Source of the DNA: Streptomyces griseocarneus
GTDB taxonomy: Bacteria; Actinomycetota; Actinomycetes; Streptomycetales; Streptomycetaceae
Reading direction: 5' to 3'
DNA length: 64,000 nt
Assembly: GCA_003674045.1 (NCBI GenBank)
Contig: PENC01000010.1
Location: 62,001 to 126,000, forward strand
Shown here: positions 7,980 through 16,958 of the stretch, piece by piece
How positions within the stretch are numbered: the first letter of the stretch is position 1
How the letters are laid out: every line of letters begins with the position of its first letter
Program-made: the position numbers and the translations under genes
Notes under the pieces: generated by a model
Told to the model about the DNA's origin: nothing
Databases searched by the model: none
What the model saw: only the letters and a program-made list of their open reading frames with translations

Positions 7980-9623
7980 ATGACTACCAGCACCTCATCC
8001 ATCACCTGCACCTCCCTCTCCTACGCCTGGCCCGACGGCACCACCGTCTTCGACGACCTCACCCTGGTCTTCGGCCAGGGCCGGACCGGTCTCATCGGTC
8101 TCAACGGCTCGGGCAAGTCCACCCTCGTGAAGCTGATCACCGGGGAGCTCGCCCCGGCCGCGGGCACGGTCCGCGTCGCGGGTGAGATCGGCCATCTGCC
8201 GCAGCATGCCGCCCTCGACACCAGCCGTCGCGTCGACGACGTCCTCGGCATCGCCCGCACCCGCGCCGCGCTGCACGCCATCGAGGCGGGCGACGCGCGC
8301 GAGGAGCACTTCACCGCGGTCGGCGACGACTGGGACGTCGAGGAGCGCGCTCTCGCCACGCTGGGCGGGCTGGGGCTGGACCACATCGGCCTGGACCGTG
8401 CCGTCGGCGAGGTCTCCGGCGGCGAGTCCGTCCTGCTGCGCCTGGCCGCGCTGCTGCTGCGTCGTCCCGACGTCCTGCTGCTCGACGAGCCGACCAACAA
8501 CCTCGACCTGTACGCGCGGCGTCGGCTGTACGCGGCCGTCGAGGCGTGGACCGGCGTCCTGGTCGTGGTCAGCCACGACCGTGAACTCCTGGAGCGTGTC
8601 GACCAGATCGCCGAGCTCCGCTCCGGGGGCGTCACCTGGTACGGGGGCGACTTCACCGTCTACGAGGAGCAGCTCGCCGCCGCACAGGAGGCGGCCGAGC
8701 GCCTGGTGCGCGCCGCCGGGTCCGACCTGCGCCGACAGCAGCGCGAACTGGCCGACGCCCAGGTCAAACTGGCCCGCCGCAAGCGCTACGGACAGAAGAT
8801 GTGGGACAGCAAGCGCGAGCCCAAGGTCGTCATGGGGGAGCGCAAGCGGCAGGCTCAGGTCTCCGCGGGCAAGCACCGCATCATGCACGAGGAGAGGCTC
8901 GCCGAGGCGAGGGAGCGGCTCGACCACGCGGTGGAGGCCGTTCGCGACGACGACGAGATCCGCGTCGACCTGCCGTCCACGGCCGTTCCCCAGGGCCGCT
9001 CCGTGCTCACCCTCTCCGGGGTCCACCTCGCCCACGGGACGCGGGTGCAGGGCGAGTTCGAGCTGCGCGGGCCCGAGCGGATCGCCCTCGTCGGCCGCAA
9101 CGGGGCGGGGAAGTCCACGTTCCTGCGCACCGTCGCGGGGGAGCTGGCCCCGCGCTCCGGAGAGGTCGTGGCCCATGTGCCGCTGCGTTTTCTGCCCCAG
9201 CGGCTCGATCTGCTGGACGAGGATCTGACCGTCGCCGCCAACGTCGCGCGCTTCGCCCCGGCGACGACCGACAACCAGATCCGGGCCCGCCTGGCCCGCT
9301 TCCTGTTCAAGGGCGCCCGCGCCGATCAGCAGGCCGCGGGACTCTCCGGCGGCGAGCGCTTCCGGGCCACCCTGGCGGCCCTGATGCTCGCCGATCCCGC
9401 CCCGCAGCTGCTGATGCTCGACGAGCCGACGAACAACCTCGACATGGCGAGCGTCCGTCAGCTGACGACGGCACTGGAGTCGTACGAGGGCGCGCTGATC
9501 GTGGCCAGCCACGACATCCGGTTCCTCGACTCCATCGGCATCACACGCTGGCTGCGCATGGACGGCGACGGCCTGCGGGACACGACGGCGGAGGAGGCGC
9601 GAGGGGAGCCGGGCACCGGCTGA
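7980..9623 (+). CDS. ABC-F family ATPase (ribosome-associated type)
   Basis: 547 residues with two ABC ATPase domains and no membrane segments. Domain 1 has GLNGSGKST (about 40-48), VSGGE and LLLDEPTNNLD; domain 2 has GRNGAGKST (about 376-384), LSGGE and LMLDEPTNNLD. Between them lies a charged linker rich in Arg/Lys/Glu (about 235-325), the P-site tRNA interaction motif of ABC-F proteins. ABC-F factors act on the ribosome, either rescuing stalls or protecting from antibiotics. Which one cannot be read from sequence, but the long leader hints at drug-inducible control. ATG 7980 is the only plausible start. Confidence 0.9.
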   Translation: MTTSTSSITCTSLSYAWPDGTTVFDDLTLVFGQGRTGLIGLNGSGKSTLVKLITGELAPAAGTVRVAGEIGHLPQHAALDTSRRVDDVLGIARTRAALHAIEAGDAREEHFTAVGDDWDVEERALATLGGLGLDHIGLDRAVGEVSGGESVLLRLAALLLRRPDVLLLDEPTNNLDLYARRRLYAAVEAWTGVLVVVSHDRELLERVDQIAELRSGGVTWYGGDFTVYEEQLAAAQEAAERLVRAAGSDLRRQQRELADAQVKLARRKRYGQKMWDSKREPKVVMGERKRQAQVSAGKHRIMHEERLAEARERLDHAVEAVRDDDEIRVDLPSTAVPQGRSVLTLSGVHLAHGTRVQGEFELRGPERIALVGRNGAGKSTFLRTVAGELAPRSGEVVAHVPLRFLPQRLDLLDEDLTVAANVARFAPATTDNQIRARLARFLFKGARADQQAAGLSGGERFRATLAALMLADPAPQLLMLDEPTNNLDMASVRQLTTALESYEGALIVASHDIRFLDSIGITRWLRMDGDGLRDTTAEEARGEPGTG

Positions 9624-9717
9624 GCGGGCCCGGCAGTCTGAAGGGCAGTTGTCCTCCGGCAGTCCTCCGGCTGTCCTCCGACTCGTGGGATCCGGGCGCG
9701 GCCCGGATCATGGTGGT

Positions 9718-10326
9718 GTGGACGGGAACCCGGTGTTCGGCGGGGCCGAGCCGGTGGACGTGCTCGACGTGGCACCGACGGCCCGGACGGCGGTGGCCTG
9801 GTTGCCGCCCCGGGGGCTCTGGCCGGCGATCCAGGACATCCGCTACGAGCACGATCCGCAGGTACGGCGGTGGCCGCCGCATGTGAACCTGCTGTTCGGC
9901 TTCGTGCCGGAGGAGGAATTCGCGCGGGCCGTGCCGCTGCTCTCCGCCGGGGCGGCGGAGACCGCGCCGTTCACGGCGCGCCTGTCCGGCGTACGGAACT
10001 TCCGGCACCGGCACTACGCGACGGTGTGGCTCGACCCGGCCGCCGCGGGCCTCGCGCCCTGGACCCGTCTCCACCGGGCGCTGGAGACGCGGTTCCCGCT
10101 CTGCCGCGGGCGCGGCGGCCGTTTCACCCCGCATCTGTCCCTCGGCCGCACCCAGGACCCGCGACGTCTGGCCGACGAGTGCGCCGTCCGGCTCGGGACG
10201 CTGTCGGCCGTGGTCGAGGAGATCGTCCTGCTCTCCCGGAGCGGCGAGGAACCCATGCGCCCGCGGTGCGTGATCGCACTGGGCACGGGCGAGACGCACG
10301 GGCCGCCGGAGTGCCGGCAGTGCGAC
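9718..10326 (+). CDS. 2'-5' RNA ligase/LigT-like phosphoesterase fold protein, stop codon missing before convergent gene
   Basis: The frame shows the two catalytic histidine motifs of the 2H phosphoesterase superfamily: PPHVNLLFGFVPE (about residue 58) and TPHLSLGR (about 138). The domain ends near 10290 with RPRCVIALGTGE. No stop follows in frame; the frame stays open to a TAG/TGA-type stop ending at 10899, deep inside the opposite-strand propeller gene. The end given is the stop position of that gene, not a real stop. The start is uncertain: GTG 9718 or 9733, or TTG 9649, none with a clear ribosome-binding site. It may be a real gene with a run-on C-terminus or one that lost its stop by frameshift. 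Confidence 0.55.
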
Positions 10327-11400
10327 TTATCGGCCGATGCGGATGCGGTGCACCTGGTCCTGACCCGCGGGGCCGACGCCGGACTTGTCCACCACGTAGG
10401 CCGTTCCGCCGGCCACGGTGATGTGGTTCGGGTTGGCGCCGGTGGGCAGGGTCTCGACGACGGTGCCCTTGCCGGGGTCGACGATCGTGACGTTGCCCGG
10501 CGTCCGGTTGGCGACGAGCACGCGGCCGCGCCGGTCGGTGGCCACGGACAGCGCGCCCGCCCCGGTGGGAATGCTCTTGGTGACCGTCTTCTTGCGCAGG
10601 TCGACGACCGAGACGGCGCCCGCCGCCTGGTCGGCGGTGTAGGCGGTACGGCCGTCGGCGGACAGGGCCACGGAGATCGGGCCGTTGCCGGCCGGGATGA
10701 AGGACGGGTCCTTGGCGTACGGGGAGACCTCGATCAGCCGGTTGCCCTTGAGGTCGGCCGCGTACACCGTGCCCGACCGCTTGTTCACCGCGAGGCCGGT
10801 GGGGGCAGCGCCCTGCACGGTCACGCGCTTCTTCTCCTTGAACGTGCGCGTGTCGAAGGCGACGAGCGTGCCGTCCCCGAAACCGCTCGCCCAGGCTAGG
10901 TCGTGCCGCTCGTCCACGACCACCTCGCGGGCGTGGGCCACGTTCGGCAGGGTGGCCAGGTGCTTGCCGGTGCGCTGGCTGTAGACGGCGACGGAGCCGT
11001 TGCGGGTGTTGGTGGTCCAGACGGTGTTGTGCTCGTCGTCCACGGCGACGCCGTAGACGGCCTCGACGGCACCGGTGGCCGCGTCCGTCACGGGCGGGGT
11101 GTACGACTCCTTCACCTTCAGGGTCTTCGGGTCGACCTTGAGCAGCGCCGAGGAGGTGACCGGCGGGCGGCCGACGGCGGTGGTGGCCCAGAGGACGTGG
11201 TTCCGCTCGGAGTACACCGACTGGTACAGGCCCTTGGCGAGCGGTGCCGAGACGACGGCCGACGCGTCGGAGGCGTGCTGCGCGCGACCGGTGTCCGCGG
11301 AGGCGGTGCCGGCCACGACCGGCACGCTGCCCGCGGCGAGGGCCAGGGCGACGACGGTGATACGGCGGACTCGGTGGAACTGACGGGTGGCAGAGGACAT
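10327..11400 (-). CDS. Secreted YncE-like beta-propeller protein, iron-regulated
   Basis: 357 residues. A basic start and hydrophobic ITVVALALAAGSVPVVAGTASAD form a signal peptide with an AxA cleavage site; no lipobox. Six or seven repeats follow, of the form NxVWxTNTRNGSVAVYSQRTGKHLATL / GTVYAADLKGNRLIEV / RVLVANRTPGNVTIVDPGKGTVVETLPTG, the YVTN/YncE propeller signature. The role is unknown; E. coli YncE is a periplasmic, stress-induced propeller. Here an iron box (11462) lies just upstream and the gene faces the siderophore esterase, so I infer a part in ferric-siderophore handling outside the cell. Confidence 0.85.
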   Translation of the reverse strand: MSSATRQFHRVRRITVVALALAAGSVPVVAGTASADTGRAQHASDASAVVSAPLAKGLYQSVYSERNHVLWATTAVGRPPVTSSALLKVDPKTLKVKESYTPPVTDAATGAVEAVYGVAVDDEHNTVWTTNTRNGSVAVYSQRTGKHLATLPNVAHAREVVVDERHDLAWASGFGDGTLVAFDTRTFKEKKRVTVQGAAPTGLAVNKRSGTVYAADLKGNRLIEVSPYAKDPSFIPAGNGPISVALSADGRTAYTADQAAGAVSVVDLRKKTVTKSIPTGAGALSVATDRRGRVLVANRTPGNVTIVDPGKGTVVETLPTGANPNHITVAGGTAYVVDKSGVGPAGQDQVHRIRIGR

Positions 11401-11461
11401 GCTGCGTCGGTCTCCTTGGCGGAAGGCGCCTCCCCTCGTGAGGAGGCGGGCAGGAACAAAG

Positions 11462-11480
11462 TTAGCTTAGCCTTACCTAA
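11462..11480 (-). promoter_or_regulatory. Iron box (DmdR/IdeR-type) of the beta-propeller gene
   Basis: TTAGCTTAGCCTTACCTAA matches the IdeR/DmdR consensus TTAGGTTAGGCTAACCTAA at 16 of 19 positions and lies 61 bp upstream of the propeller start. Confidence 0.85.
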
Positions 11481-11627
11481 TTTTTTACCCGGGGTGGTGT
11501 GGCCCTCGCCACAAGTCGGCCGCTGTGCGGCCGACTTGACGGATGTTTTCGGCAGGCGCCTTTCGCGGCGGCCGGGGGTGAGGTGTCGGGCGGTGCCCCG
11601 GGTGCCGTCAATGCGTGCGTGCCGGAC

Positions 11628-11646
11628 GGCGGTAAGGTAAACCTAA
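11628..11646 (+). promoter_or_regulatory. Iron box of the siderophore esterase gene
   Basis: GGCGGTAAGGTAAACCTAA matches the IdeR/DmdR consensus at 13 of 19 positions, with the right half intact. It is 40 bp upstream of the esterase start, where it would cover the promoter. Confidence 0.7.
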
Positions 11647-11686
11647 GTGGATTGCTGTTGTGCCGCTCGCACTGGAGTCGCCTCGT

Positions 11687-12943
11687 ATGACCTTGACCGC
11701 GCCGCCCACCGGTGCCCCGCAGCGCCCGCCCCGTCTGGCGCGCCCGGACGCGCTGCCGCTGCTCGCCGCACCTCCCTTCGCGCTGCCCGGCCCCGACCGG
11801 CTGGAGGAGTTCTGGGCGGAGGTGGGCCGACGCGGTACGCCCTTGCTCGCGCCCGACCCGCTGGGCAGTGCCGACCACCGGTCCGTCACCTTTCTATGGC
11901 GCGGTTCGCCCCGTACCCGGGCGGTGCAGGTGGTGCCCAACAAGCTCGGCGACCCACGGGCCCCCGAGGGCAACGTCATGCGGCACGTCCCCGGTACCGA
12001 CGTATGGCACTGGACGGTGCGGCTGCGCGCGGACTGGCGCGGGACGTACGACATCTTCGTCGACGAGGGCGACGGGCCGGAGAGCGGTGACCCCGGCTAC
12101 TGGCCGTGGATGCGGAACAACCGCCGTGCCGACCCGCACAACACCCGCAGTCTTCCCCGGCGCTGGGACGGAAGGCCCGTCGCCTATGCCGAACTGCCCG
12201 ACGCGCCACGTGCGGTGGACTGGACGCCGAGGCCGGACGTGGCACGCGGCACCGTGAGCGAGCACGAGGTGGAGAGCGGCCGGCTCGGCGGCCGCAGGCG
12301 GGTCTGGCTCTACGAGCCCGCCGTGGCGGGGACGTCGGACGACCTTCCCGTCCTGGTGCTGCTGGACGGCGAGCACTGGCAGCCGCTGCTGGGCCTTGCG
12401 CACCTCCTGGACAACCTCATCGCGGACGGCCGGATCCCGCCCGTGGCCGCCGTGCTGCCGGAGTCCGTGGACGCGGGCATCCGCTGGGCGGAGCTGACCT
12501 GCAGTCCGGAGTACGTGGCCTTCCTGGAAGACGAATTGCTGCCCTGGGCGGCGTCCCGGCTGCCCGTCACCGCCGACCCTGCGCGCACGATCGTGGCCGG
12601 GCAGAGCCTCGGTGGCCTCACCGCCGCCTACGCGGCCGTCCACAGCCCGCACCGCTTCGGCAACGTGCTCGCCCAGTCGGGCTCGTTCTGGTGGCCCGAC
12701 GGACCGCAGGCCGAGTGGCTGACCGGCGTGCTGGCCTCCGCGGAACGACTGCCCGTGCGCTTCTGGCTCTCCTTCGGCGAGCAGGAGTGGGTGGTCCTGC
12801 CCGCGGCCAGGCGGCTGCGCGACACCCTGGCCGCCGTGGGGTACGAGGACGCCGTGTACCGCGAGTTCAACGGCGGCCACGACTACCTGTGCTGGCGTAC
12901 CGAACTCGCCGACGGACTGGTGGGACTGCTGTCCGGGGACTGA
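11687..12943 (+). CDS. fes: Enterochelin (enterobactin) esterase, Fes family
   Basis: 418 residues. An N-terminal Fes-type domain (about 25-185; FWAEVGRRGTPLL, VTFLWRGSP, WPWMRNNRRADPHNTR) precedes an alpha/beta hydrolase with nucleophile elbow GQSLGG (about 307-312), an acid residue in FGEQEW and catalytic His in FNGGHDYLCW. Fes enzymes hydrolyse the trilactone of ferric enterobactin in the cytoplasm so the iron can be removed. No signal peptide is present, which fits. ATG 11687 has GGAG 9 nt upstream; an in-frame GTG at 11660 is less likely. Iron box at 11628. It converges with the NRPS gene across a large hairpin. Confidence 0.93.
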   Translation: MTLTAPPTGAPQRPPRLARPDALPLLAAPPFALPGPDRLEEFWAEVGRRGTPLLAPDPLGSADHRSVTFLWRGSPRTRAVQVVPNKLGDPRAPEGNVMRHVPGTDVWHWTVRLRADWRGTYDIFVDEGDGPESGDPGYWPWMRNNRRADPHNTRSLPRRWDGRPVAYAELPDAPRAVDWTPRPDVARGTVSEHEVESGRLGGRRRVWLYEPAVAGTSDDLPVLVLLDGEHWQPLLGLAHLLDNLIADGRIPPVAAVLPESVDAGIRWAELTCSPEYVAFLEDELLPWAASRLPVTADPARTIVAGQSLGGLTAAYAAVHSPHRFGNVLAQSGSFWWPDGPQAEWLTGVLASAERLPVRFWLSFGEQEWVVLPAARRLRDTLAAVGYEDAVYREFNGGHDYLCWRTELADGLVGLLSGD

Positions 12944-12959
12944 GCCCCACGACGCGACC

Positions 12960-13006
12960 GGGGCCGGCCGGGCAGGCGCTGTCGCAGCGCCTGCCCGGCC
13001 GGCCCC
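12960..13006. terminator. Perfect 22-bp hairpin between esterase and NRPS genes
   Basis: Left arm 12960-12981, loop TCG, right arm 12985-13006, fully complementary. Placed between two convergent genes it can stop both transcripts. Confidence 0.85.
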
Positions 13007-13028
13007 GTGGGTCATCGGCAGCCCGGGG

Positions 13029-16000
13029 TCATGCGTCGAGCTCCTTCAGGCGGGCCGTCAGGACGGCCGCGAGGGCGTCTACGTGGCGGCCCTGGAGCAG
13101 CTGCGGATGCGTGCAGTCCAGGTCGTGGTTGTCGATGGCGCCGCCGACGTGCGGACGCCACGCCTCCTTGGTCAGCCAGTCCTCGGCGCGGGGCGCGGCG
13201 GCGGTGAAGAACAGCACGTCGCCGTCGAAGGGCCGGTGCCGGTGCTCGCGCATCATGCGGGCATGGTTCGGGACGATGTCGACGATCCTCGACAGGGTCC
13301 GCTCGCCCAGCCCGGCGAGCGGGCTGCCCGCCCGGCGCAGTGTGGCCAGGACGTCCTCGCGCGTGCGTTCACCGGCCCGGTCGAAACCGGCCATGCGCAG
13401 GACGGCGGTGAGCGCGTCGCCCTCCTCGGGCGCCGGGCGCTCGCGCCACTGCTCCGCCGGGAAGGCGTCCAGCAGCGCCAGCAGCTCGACCCGCTCACCG
13501 GCCTCCTGGAGGAGACAGGCCACCGTGTGGGCGAGAATCCCGCCCACCGACCAGCCCAGCAGCCGGTAGGGGCCGTGCGGCTGGATCTCCCTGATCCGCG
13601 CGGCGTAGTCCGCCGCCTCTTCCTGGAGGGTGCGCGGCAGCGGCTCGTCGTCGTCGAGTCCCCGGGCCTGGATGCCGTACACCGGCTGATCGGGACCGAG
13701 GCGGGCGGCGAGTCCCGCGTAGCACCAGGCGAGGCCACCGGCCGGGTGGACGACGAACAGCGGAGTCCGCTCGCCCCCGGCGCGCAGCGGCAGGACCACG
13801 CCCAGGGCGTCCCCGGAGGCAGGCGCGGCGTCGGCCAGCCGGGCCGCCAGGGCGGCCGGTGTCGGGGCCTCGAACAGGGAACCGATCGTCAGCTCGGCAC
13901 CGAGCTCCTCACGGATCCGGGCCACCAGGCGCACCGCGAGCAGTGACGTGCCGCCCAGATCGAAGAACGTGTCGTCGGGTCCGGTGCCGTCCAGCCCGAG
14001 CACCTCGGCGAACAGCCGGGTGAGCGCCGCCTCCCGGGCGTCGGCCGGTTCCCGTCCCCGCCCGGTTCCGGTGAACACGGGCGCGGGCAGGTCGCGCCGT
14101 TCCAGCTTGCCGCTGGGGCTCAGCGGGAACGCCTCCAGGGCGACGACCGCGGACGGCACCATGTGCTCGGGCAGCTCGCGGGCCACGCCCGCCCGGACGG
14201 CCGCAGGATCGGCGTCGCCCGTCACGTACCCCACGAGCAGTTGCTCGCCGGGCCGGTCCTCGCGGACCAGAGCGCAGGCGCCGTCCACGCCGTCCTGAGC
14301 GGCGAGCACCGCTTCGACCTCGCCGAGTTCGAGGCGCTGTCCGCGCAGCTTGACCTGATGGTCGGTGCGGCCGAGGTACTCGACCTCGCCCTGCTGCGTC
14401 CAGCGGGCCAGATCGCCCGTGCGGTACATGCGGCCGCCCGGCGCCCCGAAGGGATCGGTGACGAACCGGGCCGCCGTCAGATCGGGCCGGCCCAGGTAGC
14501 AGTCGGCCAGCTGGGCCCCCGCCAGGTACAGCTCGCCGGGCACCCCGGGCGGGCAGGGCTGAAGAGCGGCGTCCAAGACGTACAGACGGGTGTTCCACAC
14601 CGGACGGCCGATCGGCACCGGTCCCGTGGCCGCCGGGTCGCAGGCGTGGTACGTGACGTCGACGGCCGCTTCGGTCGGCCCGTACAGATTGTGCAGCTCG
14701 ACGCCGGGCAAGGAGCGGGCGAAGGCGTGCGCGGTCTCCCGGGGCAGGGCCTCGCCGCTGCAGAACACCCTCCGCAGGCTTCCGGTGCACCCGGCGGCTT
14801 CCGGGCCGGCGAGGAAGACCTGCAGCATGGACGGGACGAAGTGGCAGGTGGTGACGGCCTGTTCGCGGATCAGCCGGGCCAGGCCGACCGGGTCCTTGTG
14901 CAGCTCGGGTTCGGCGACGACCAGGGTGGCGCCCACCCGCAGCGGCCAGAAGAACTCCCAGACGGACACGTCGAACGACGACGGCGTCTTCTGCAGCACC
15001 CGGTCGCCCGCGGTCAGCGGGTAGGCGTCCTGCATCCAGCGCAGCCGGTTGTCGATCGCGCCGTGCGGGACCACCACGCCCTTGGGGCGGCCCGTCGAGC
15101 CGGAGGTGTAGATGACGTACGCCGGGTGCTGGGGCGTGAGGGCCCGCGGGGGATTCACGTACGGCAGCCCCGACACGTCGAGGCCGTCCAGGACGACCAG
15201 CGGGGTCGCCGTGTCCTGCGGCAGACGGCCCGCGCGGTCGGCGATCGCGCAGACCGGCGCCGCGTCCTCGAGCATGAAGGCCAGCCGCGCCGCCGGGTAG
15301 TGCGGGTCCAGCGGCAGGTAGGCGGCCCCCGTCTTGAGGACCGCGAGCAGGGCGACGACCAGCTCCACCGAGCGCGGCAGCGACACCGCCACCACCTCGC
15401 CCGGCCCGGCCCCGAACGTCCGCAGGTGGTGGGCCAGCCGGTTGGCGCGCGTGTTGAGCTCGTCGTACGTGAGGGCGGTGTCCCCGTACATCAGGGCGAC
15501 GGCGCCCGGGGCGCGTACCGCCTGTGCCTCGATCGGGCCGATCAGCGTGGTCGGCGGCACCGGCCGCGCGGTGTCGTTGAACTCCTCCAGGACCAAGGAC
15601 AGTTCCGCCGGTGTGGCGATGCCGACCGACGTCGTCGGCTGCTCGGGGTCGGCGTGCGCGAGCCCGTCGAGCAGATGCAGGAAGCGCTTCTGGTGCGCGG
15701 CAAGGGCATCGTCGTCGTACAGGGCGGGGTTGCCGTCGTGGTCGACGGCCAGGCCCCGGCCGTCGGCGCGGTCGTAGACGTTCACCGTGAGGTCCTCGAC
15801 CGGCCCTGCGGACAGGTTCCGGGCACGCGCGGGCGCGCCCGCGAAGTCGACCCCGTAGTCGAACGGCATGACGTTCACGAGCGGACCCACCAGGCCGCGG
15901 CTCTCGCCGAGCAGGCCGAGGTCACGGCGGATGTCCTCGTAGCGGTAGCGCTGGTGGCGGCGGATCTCCCGGATGCCGAGGACCACCTGCCGCACCAGCC

Positions 16001-16958
16001 GGGCGAAGGTCGTCTCCGGGGTGACGGTGATCCGGAGCGGCAGCACGTTCATCACCATGCCGGGCACGCGCAGCCCGGCCGACCCCATGCGGCCCATCAT
16101 GGGCAGGCCCAGCACCACCTCCGCGCGCCCGGAGGCGCGGGAGACGTACAGGGCCTGCGCGGCGACCAGCACGTCCGGCCAGGTGGCCCGCAGCCGGTCG
16201 GCCAGTTCGCGCAGCCGCTCCGTGGCCTCCGGTGACAGCCGGGCGCTGCGGCGCAGGAACGTCCGCGACGGCAGGGCGCCGCGTCCGGCCAGGCGGGGCA
16301 CCTCCGGGCGGTCCGCGAACGCCGTCGTCCAGTGGTCGCGGTCGGCGGCGACCGCTTCCGAGGAACGGTAGGCGGCGTCCTCCGCCACCAGGTCCTCCAG
16401 ACGGCCGAACCGGCACGGCGGGGGCTGCTCGCCGCGGGCCAGGGCGTTGTAGACCTCGGCGGTACGGCGGACGAGCAGCGAGTACCCGTAGCCGTCCATC
16501 GCCAGGTGGTGGATGCGCTGGTACCACAGCCAGCGCCGGTCGCCGACCCGGAACAGGGCGTGCCGGAACAGCGGGCCGACCGCCAGGTCGCAGGGCTCGG
16601 CGAGATCGGCGCGCATCCACGCCTCCGCCTCGCGCTCCGCGTCACCGGCGTCGCGCAGGTCCCGCACGGTCAGCGGGAGTTCCACCGCCCCGGCCACGTG
16701 CTGGCGCGGCCCCTGCGGACCGTCCGTCACCCGGACGCGCAGCGCCTCGGACTCCGCCACGACCTGCCGCAGGGTCCCGGCGAACAGGCCGGGGTCCAGC
16801 GGGCCGTCGATCTCCAGGCACTCCGCGGTGTTCTGTGCGGGGCTGAGCGGGTCCAGCGCCTGCGCGTACCACATGCCCAGCTGGGCCGCCGTCAACGGCA
16901 GCGCGGTCCCGGCGGCGGTGCCGGGAGCGTCGCGGCCGTCGGTCAGCACGGCGGTCAT
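13029..16958 (-). CDS. entF: Serine-activating NRPS, C-A-T-TE (EntF type)
   Basis: 1309 residues, one module. Condensation domain: HHLAMDG near 150-156. Adenylation domain about 480-960: YTSGSTGRPKGV, FDVSVWEFFWP, HFVPSM, VFCSGEALP, HNLYGPTEAAVDV. Comparing these with EntF gives the specificity code DVWHFSLVDK read for serine. Carrier domain: DLGGTSLLAVRL (Ser about 1005). Thioesterase: GWSVGG (about 1135-1140) and a late His in DCTHPQ. EntF condenses DHB with Ser and cyclises three units to enterobactin. DhbF and griseobactin synthetases have extra modules; this one does not. The ATG overlaps the carrier-protein stop (ATGA). Last gene of the operon. Confidence 0.93.
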   Translation of the reverse strand: MTAVLTDGRDAPGTAAGTALPLTAAQLGMWYAQALDPLSPAQNTAECLEIDGPLDPGLFAGTLRQVVAESEALRVRVTDGPQGPRQHVAGAVELPLTVRDLRDAGDAEREAEAWMRADLAEPCDLAVGPLFRHALFRVGDRRWLWYQRIHHLAMDGYGYSLLVRRTAEVYNALARGEQPPPCRFGRLEDLVAEDAAYRSSEAVAADRDHWTTAFADRPEVPRLAGRGALPSRTFLRRSARLSPEATERLRELADRLRATWPDVLVAAQALYVSRASGRAEVVLGLPMMGRMGSAGLRVPGMVMNVLPLRITVTPETTFARLVRQVVLGIREIRRHQRYRYEDIRRDLGLLGESRGLVGPLVNVMPFDYGVDFAGAPARARNLSAGPVEDLTVNVYDRADGRGLAVDHDGNPALYDDDALAAHQKRFLHLLDGLAHADPEQPTTSVGIATPAELSLVLEEFNDTARPVPPTTLIGPIEAQAVRAPGAVALMYGDTALTYDELNTRANRLAHHLRTFGAGPGEVVAVSLPRSVELVVALLAVLKTGAAYLPLDPHYPAARLAFMLEDAAPVCAIADRAGRLPQDTATPLVVLDGLDVSGLPYVNPPRALTPQHPAYVIYTSGSTGRPKGVVVPHGAIDNRLRWMQDAYPLTAGDRVLQKTPSSFDVSVWEFFWPLRVGATLVVAEPELHKDPVGLARLIREQAVTTCHFVPSMLQVFLAGPEAAGCTGSLRRVFCSGEALPRETAHAFARSLPGVELHNLYGPTEAAVDVTYHACDPAATGPVPIGRPVWNTRLYVLDAALQPCPPGVPGELYLAGAQLADCYLGRPDLTAARFVTDPFGAPGGRMYRTGDLARWTQQGEVEYLGRTDHQVKLRGQRLELGEVEAVLAAQDGVDGACALVREDRPGEQLLVGYVTGDADPAAVRAGVARELPEHMVPSAVVALEAFPLSPSGKLERRDLPAPVFTGTGRGREPADAREAALTRLFAEVLGLDGTGPDDTFFDLGGTSLLAVRLVARIREELGAELTIGSLFEAPTPAALAARLADAAPASGDALGVVLPLRAGGERTPLFVVHPAGGLAWCYAGLAARLGPDQPVYGIQARGLDDDEPLPRTLQEEAADYAARIREIQPHGPYRLLGWSVGGILAHTVACLLQEAGERVELLALLDAFPAEQWRERPAPEEGDALTAVLRMAGFDRAGERTREDVLATLRRAGSPLAGLGERTLSRIVDIVPNHARMMREHRHRPFDGDVLFFTAAAPRAEDWLTKEAWRPHVGGAIDNHDLDCTHPQLLQGRHVDALAAVLTARLKELDA

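Noticed and set aside
7750..7983. 77-codon leader frame before the ABC-F gene as a gene
   Set aside because: Weak start, Arg/Ser/Pro-rich, no domain. Kept only as a possible leader peptide in the leader entry.
14163..16235. 690-codon frame antisense to the NRPS
   Set aside because: Shadow of the NRPS gene; no domain and arginine/glycine-rich composition.
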